From Sphingomonas sp. FARSPH (GTDB lineage Bacteria > Pseudomonadota > Alphaproteobacteria > Sphingomonadales > Sphingomonadaceae): a stretch of 64,000 bases of DNA. The notes below the pieces were generated by a model. It saw nothing but the letters and a program-made list of their open reading frames with translations. It did not search any database and had not been told where the DNA came from. Position numbers and translations under genes: made by a program. This document shows positions 60,740 to 64,000 of this stretch, piece after piece; positions within the stretch are counted from its first letter, which is position 1, and each line of letters opens with the position of its first letter. The stretch is taken from NCBI RefSeq assembly GCF_003355005.1, contig NZ_CP029985.1, positions 2,874,501 to 2,938,500 of the forward strand. The letters run 5' to 3'.

Positions 60740-61657
60740 TCAGAAGCTGTAGACGAGCGAGGCGCGGCTGGTGGTATCGGTGGATACGGATCCCGCCGGC
60801 GGCTGGCTTTCATACTGGACGTTGTATGACAGCGCCGCGGACAGCGGGCCGATCAGCTTGGCGTTGAGCGCGGTCGTCCCGCTCAGCGTCGAGTTGAACC
60901 GCTCGACATAGGCCGCGGCATTCTGCGTCACCGACAGGCCGGGCAGCAGGCGCCAGCTGAACGCCATCGTGCCGCGCGCGGCCAGACTGCCTTCCATCAG
61001 ATTGTTGGTGAAGCTGGTCTGGCGGAACGCCGGGCCCAGTTCGACGTCCAGCCGGACGCGCGGTGTCGTCACCGCGCTGTAGCCGATGCCGGCCGAAGCC
61101 GAATACCGATCGAAATAGCCGAGGAACCGGTCGCTTTCATATTGCGCGGCGCCGTAGACATAGGCGCGATCCTCGAATTTGTAGTTGGGTTCATAGCTGA
61201 CGAGATAATGTTCGCGCGTCGTGATCCCCGCATTTTCCTGGTAGTCGCCCTGCGCGTGGAACTTGTGCCGCCACTGCAGCCCCTCGCGCTTTAGGTCGAG
61301 GACGGCGGTGCCGCCCTTCGAATTGGTGTTGCCCGTGGTGATGTAGCCGCCCAGCTCGGCGCGGCCGGACCATAGGTCGAAGATATTGGCCTGGCGGATC
61401 GTCTCGCTGCGCGCGGCGGCGCGCTCGCTGCGCCATTTTTGCGCGATCGCCAGCACCTGGTCCGCGCTCGCCGGGTCGGCGAGGCGGGCGTATTTGACGA
61501 CGACGGACACGTCATTGTCGTTGCCGCCCTCGATCGCGGCGTCGAGCATCGCCTTGATCGGCCCGGGGATGGGCACCGCATTCTGGTCCGGCGCCGGATT
61601 GCCCTCGCCATTGGCGAGCAGCAGCGGGGCGAGCAGCAGGAACGACAGGCGGCGCAT
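60740..61657 (-). CDS. DUF481 outer-membrane beta-barrel protein
   Basis: Exported protein of 305 residues. A signal peptide (MRRLSFLLLAPLLLANG) is followed by a helical N-terminal section (about 30-95, KAMLDAAIEGGNDNDVSVVV) and then a DUF481 barrel: GRAELGGYITTGNTNSKGG (about 105-123), alternating strands such as YEPNYKFEDRAYVYGAAQYE, and a C-terminal SRASLVYSF with terminal Phe. DUF481 proteins are salt-induced outer-membrane proteins such as YdiY; function unclear. It lies between the ast unit and rppH on the same strand, each with a small gap. Confidence 0.9.
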   Translation of the reverse strand: MRRLSFLLLAPLLLANGEGNPAPDQNAVPIPGPIKAMLDAAIEGGNDNDVSVVVKYARLADPASADQVLAIAQKWRSERAAARSETIRQANIFDLWSGRAELGGYITTGNTNSKGGTAVLDLKREGLQWRHKFHAQGDYQENAGITTREHYLVSYEPNYKFEDRAYVYGAAQYESDRFLGYFDRYSASAGIGYSAVTTPRVRLDVELGPAFRQTSFTNNLMEGSLAARGTMAFSWRLLPGLSVTQNAAAYVERFNSTLSGTTALNAKLIGPLSAALSYNVQYESQPPAGSVSTDTTSRASLVYSF

Positions 61658-61695
61658 CACCGGGCGACCTACGCGAAGGGATGCGACAGGCAAAC

Positions 61696-62187
61696 CTACG
61701 GTGTTTCGCTTGCGGCGAGATGGGGCTGGAATGCGGCGAGCACCGCCTCGTACAGCGACTTCTTGAACGGCACGATCATCGCCGGCAGATCCGCCGGGTC
61801 AGCCCAGCGCCACGCGCGAAATTCAGGATGCGCGGTGACGATGTCGATGTCGCGGTCCTCGCCCAGGAAGCGGAACAGGAACCAGCGCTGGCGCTGGCCG
61901 CGCCACTTGCCCTTCCACACCTTGCCGATCATGTCGTCGGGCAGGTCGTAGAACAGTTCGTCCGGTGCCTCGGCGATCAGCGTCACCTTGTCCGGCGCGA
62001 CGCCGGTCTCCTCGCCCAGCTCGCGGATCGCGGCACCAAGCGCGTCCTCGCCCGGGTCGATCCCGCCCTGCGGCATCTGCCACGCTTCCAGCGTCGAATC
62101 GATCCGCTGGCCGACGAACACGCGGCCTTCGCGGTTGACCAGCATCACCCCCGCGCAGGGACGATACGGCAGCGCCTCGCGGTTCAT
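61696..62187 (-). CDS. rppH: RNA pyrophosphohydrolase RppH
   Basis: Nudix hydrolase removing pyrophosphate from mRNA 5' ends to start decay; 163 residues. PYRPCAGVMLVNREGRVFVG, then WQMPQGGIDPGEDALGAA and the rest of the Nudix box (IRELGEETGV) with the catalytic Glu pair, and GQRQRWFLFRFLGED are typical of RppH rather than generic Nudix proteins. It could also act on dinucleoside polyphosphates (the alphaproteobacterial IalA type). ATG overlaps the stop of the upstream esterase gene (ATGA). Confidence 0.94.
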   Translation of the reverse strand: MNREALPYRPCAGVMLVNREGRVFVGQRIDSTLEAWQMPQGGIDPGEDALGAAIRELGEETGVAPDKVTLIAEAPDELFYDLPDDMIGKVWKGKWRGQRQRWFLFRFLGEDRDIDIVTAHPEFRAWRWADPADLPAMIVPFKKSLYEAVLAAFQPHLAASETP

Positions 62188-63167
62188 GCCGCCGCTCCCG
62201 CCGCCTGCGCTTGGACGCGCGCGCCCTCCGTCTCGACGATCATCGCCTTCACCGCGGCAAGATAGCCGGCGACGTCGCCGCGCGCGGACGGGATCGCCTT
62301 GCGTAACGTGACGAAGCCGTGGACGGTGCCGACTGCCTCGCGGAAGACGACGGGCACGCCCGCCTGCGCCAGCGCCGCGGCATAGGCGCGGCCCTGGTCG
62401 CGGATCGGATCGAGGCTGGCGGTGACGATCACCGCGGGCGGAAGGCCCGCGACATCGCCGGTGAGCGGCGAGCCGCGCGGATGCGCGACGTCCGCCTGAT
62501 AGGCATCGACGAACCACAGCATCGTATCGCGCGTCAGCAGATAGCCGTCGGCAAAGGCGTCGAACGAGGGATACATCTGCGACGAATCGGCAGCGGGATA
62601 GATCGGCGCCTGGACGATCACCGGCACCGCGGCGGGTCGATCGCGCAGGTCCATCGCCGCGACGATCGCCAGCGTCCCGCCCGCACTGTCGCCCGCCAGC
62701 ACCAGCGACGTGACGCCGCGGCCGAGCGCCTCGGGCCCTTCCGCCACCCAGCGCGCCGCGGCCTCGCAATCGTCGGGCGCGGCGGGCCAGGGGTTTTCCG
62801 GCGCCAGCCGGTATTCGACCGAGACGACGGGCAGATCGAGCACGCGCGCCATCTCCGCGCAGAAGCCGGCATGCGTATCGATCGTGCCGATGACGAAGCC
62901 GCCGCCGTGGAAGAAGACGACGACCGGGCCCGGCGCGCGCGTTTCCCGCGCGTCGAACAGGCGGGCCGGGATCGTGCCCGCGGGGCCGGGGATGGCGAGG
63001 TCGCGGATCGTCGCCAGATCGCCGACGGGCAGATCGGCGACGTCCTTCATCGCCAGGAACACCTGCCGCGCGTCGGCGGGCGTCATCTGATGCGTGCGCG
63101 GCCCGGGCACGGCGTTGAGATAATCGAGGAAGGCGCGAACGTCGGGGCGGACGAAGGGCACGGTCAT
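62184..63167 (-). CDS. Alpha/beta-hydrolase, HSL-type esterase
   Basis: Cytoplasmic esterase of the hormone-sensitive-lipase family (family IV), 327 residues. Oxyanion motif VVFFHGGGFVIG is at about 90-101, nucleophile elbow VLAGDSAGGTLAI near 160, Asp in VTASLDPIRDQG and His in GTVHGFVTL complete the triad. VSVEYRLAPENPWPAAPDD is a hallmark segment. The substrate is probably a short acyl ester. Start at MTVPFVRPD chosen. Translationally coupled to rppH, although no functional link is known. Divergent from the deacetylase gene. Confidence 0.93.
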   Translation of the reverse strand: MTVPFVRPDVRAFLDYLNAVPGPRTHQMTPADARQVFLAMKDVADLPVGDLATIRDLAIPGPAGTIPARLFDARETRAPGPVVVFFHGGGFVIGTIDTHAGFCAEMARVLDLPVVSVEYRLAPENPWPAAPDDCEAAARWVAEGPEALGRGVTSLVLAGDSAGGTLAIVAAMDLRDRPAAVPVIVQAPIYPAADSSQMYPSFDAFADGYLLTRDTMLWFVDAYQADVAHPRGSPLTGDVAGLPPAVIVTASLDPIRDQGRAYAAALAQAGVPVVFREAVGTVHGFVTLRKAIPSARGDVAGYLAAVKAMIVETEGARVQAQAAGAAA

Positions 63168-63212
63168 GCGGGCTCTCTTGGGCAACGGCGGGATGGCCCC
63201 TACCTAGGATGC

Positions 63213-64000
63213 GTGATCCCCGTCGTCCATCATCCCGCCTATGTCGCGCCGGCGCCCGCCCGCTCCACCTACCGCTGGAACAAGAACGGGCTGATCCGCG
63301 ACCTGCTCCGCGCGGAGGGCGCGCGTATCGACTGGCATGTTCCCGACGCAATGCCGCTTTGCTGGCTGGAGGCGGTGCACGATGCTGATTACGTCGCAGA
63401 GGTGATGGAGGCGCGCGTTCCGCCCGCGAAGGTGCGGCGGATCGGCTTTCCGGTTACACCGGCGGTCGCAGCGCGGGCGGCTGTCGTGCCCGGCGGCACG
63501 TGGCTCGCCGCGCATCTCGCGCTCGCGCACGGCTTCGCCGCCAACACGGCTGGCGGCAGTCACCATGCGCTCGCTGACACGGGCGCGGGCTATTGCGTGT
63601 TCAACGACCTTGCGCTCGCGGCGGTCCGCCTGATCGAGGAAGGGACGGTCGACCGGATCGCGGTGGTCGATTGCGACGTGCATCAGGGCGACGGCACCGC
63701 TGCGCTGCTCGCCGGCCGTCCCGGTATCGTCACCTATTCAATCCACGCCGAAAAGAACTTTCCCGCGCGCAAGGCACGTTCGACGCTCGACGTGCCGCTC
63801 GCCGATGGGATGGGTGACGACGCCTATCTCGCGACGCTTGCCGACACGCTCGCGCCCTTCCTAGGCGAGCATCGGCCGCAGCTGATCCTCTACCAGGCGG
63901 GCGTCGATCCGTTTGCCGACGACCGGCTTGGCCGCCTGTCTCTCAGCCTCGATGGGCTGACCCGGCGCGAGCTGCTCATCGCGCGACTGGCGCAGGGGGT
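63213..64000 (+). CDS. Histone deacetylase-family protein (3' end outside window)
   Basis: Zinc-dependent deacetylase of the acetoin-utilisation/HDAC class; 262 codons are present and the frame is open at the window edge. It begins PVVHHPAYVAPAPARSTYRW. The HDAC core includes NTAGGSHHALADTGAGYCVF with the active-site His pair, VVDCDVHQGDGTAALL with zinc-binding Asp and His, and LYQAGVDPFADDRLGRLSL with the second zinc Asp. Probable substrates in bacteria are acetylated small molecules or polyamines; the sequence does not decide. GTG start, with AGGA five bases upstream; the nearby ATG at 63209 is out of frame. Confidence 0.93.
   Translation, partial: MIPVVHHPAYVAPAPARSTYRWNKNGLIRDLLRAEGARIDWHVPDAMPLCWLEAVHDADYVAEVMEARVPPAKVRRIGFPVTPAVAARAAVVPGGTWLAAHLALAHGFAANTAGGSHHALADTGAGYCVFNDLALAAVRLIEEGTVDRIAVVDCDVHQGDGTAALLAGRPGIVTYSIHAEKNFPARKARSTLDVPLADGMGDDAYLATLADTLAPFLGEHRPQLILYQAGVDPFADDRLGRLSLSLDGLTRRELLIARLAQG

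Overview
The window looks like a chromosomal segment of an alphaproteobacterium of the order Sphingomonadales, most likely a Sphingomonas-type organism. The evidence is uniformly high G+C coding DNA, a GTTC-N7-GTTC (alphaproteobacterial) LexA box in front of recA, an icd, gyrA, pssA, psd and TrmFO set of alphaproteobacterial type, a TonB-dependent receptor, and a rpsB-to-fabZ cluster that lacks the lpxD/lpxA/lpxB genes usually found there. I see no insertion sequence, prophage, CRISPR array, rRNA or replication origin. Coding is dense, mostly in short operons whose genes overlap by four bases.

Layout. 1-6.5 kb: 5' part of a LacI-type regulator divergent from SOS-controlled recA, a methyltransferase/glutathione S-transferase pair, a dicarboxylate symporter and a Tat-exported M24 peptidase. 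6.5-24 kb: alaS, a small exported protein, gyrA with a coupled DUF952 gene, a Lys/Thr-rich exported peptide, an SDR/YaaA pair, a periplasmic repeat protein, a squalene/phytoene-synthase-like gene, an EF-hand protein, trmFO, DUF488, a CPA2 antiporter, DUF1203 and icd. 23.6-25.7 kb: psd-pssA (phosphatidylethanolamine synthesis), then a small membrane protein read towards pssA from a LexA-box promoter with a DnaA box in its leader. 25.7-40.3 kb: the conserved translation and envelope cluster rpsB-tsf / pyrH-frr-uppS-cdsA-dxr-rseP-bamA-skp-fabZ / rpmE, interrupted between tsf and pyrH by a TonB-dependent receptor gene, and followed by a PilZ gene. 40.4-52.3 kb: an S9 peptidase, valS, a MATE transporter, a diacylglycerol-kinase-type lipid kinase, hemB, a GNAT gene, a membrane-fused spermidine-synthase-like protein, a lipoprotein and tRNA-Arg(ACG). 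52.3-64 kb: a BASS-type transporter, the sulfate activation operon cysD-cysNC-cysQ, a small membrane protein, an arginine succinyltransferase locus (M20 hydrolase-astA-astB), a DUF481 barrel, rppH with an HSL-type esterase, and the start of a histone-deacetylase-family gene.

How the genes work together. The 30-39 kb block joins nucleotide supply, ribosome recycling, isoprenoid and phospholipid precursor synthesis, intramembrane proteolysis and outer-membrane protein assembly in one run of touching genes with little intergenic space. The absence of lipid A genes from it fits the known use of glycosphingolipids instead of LPS in sphingomonads. The cys operon supplies APS and PAPS and removes PAP. 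The ast locus carries the first two steps of arginine catabolism. The most interesting unexplained item is the small membrane protein near 25.3 kb: its promoter places it under probable LexA control, which makes it a candidate SOS-induced effector such as a division inhibitor.
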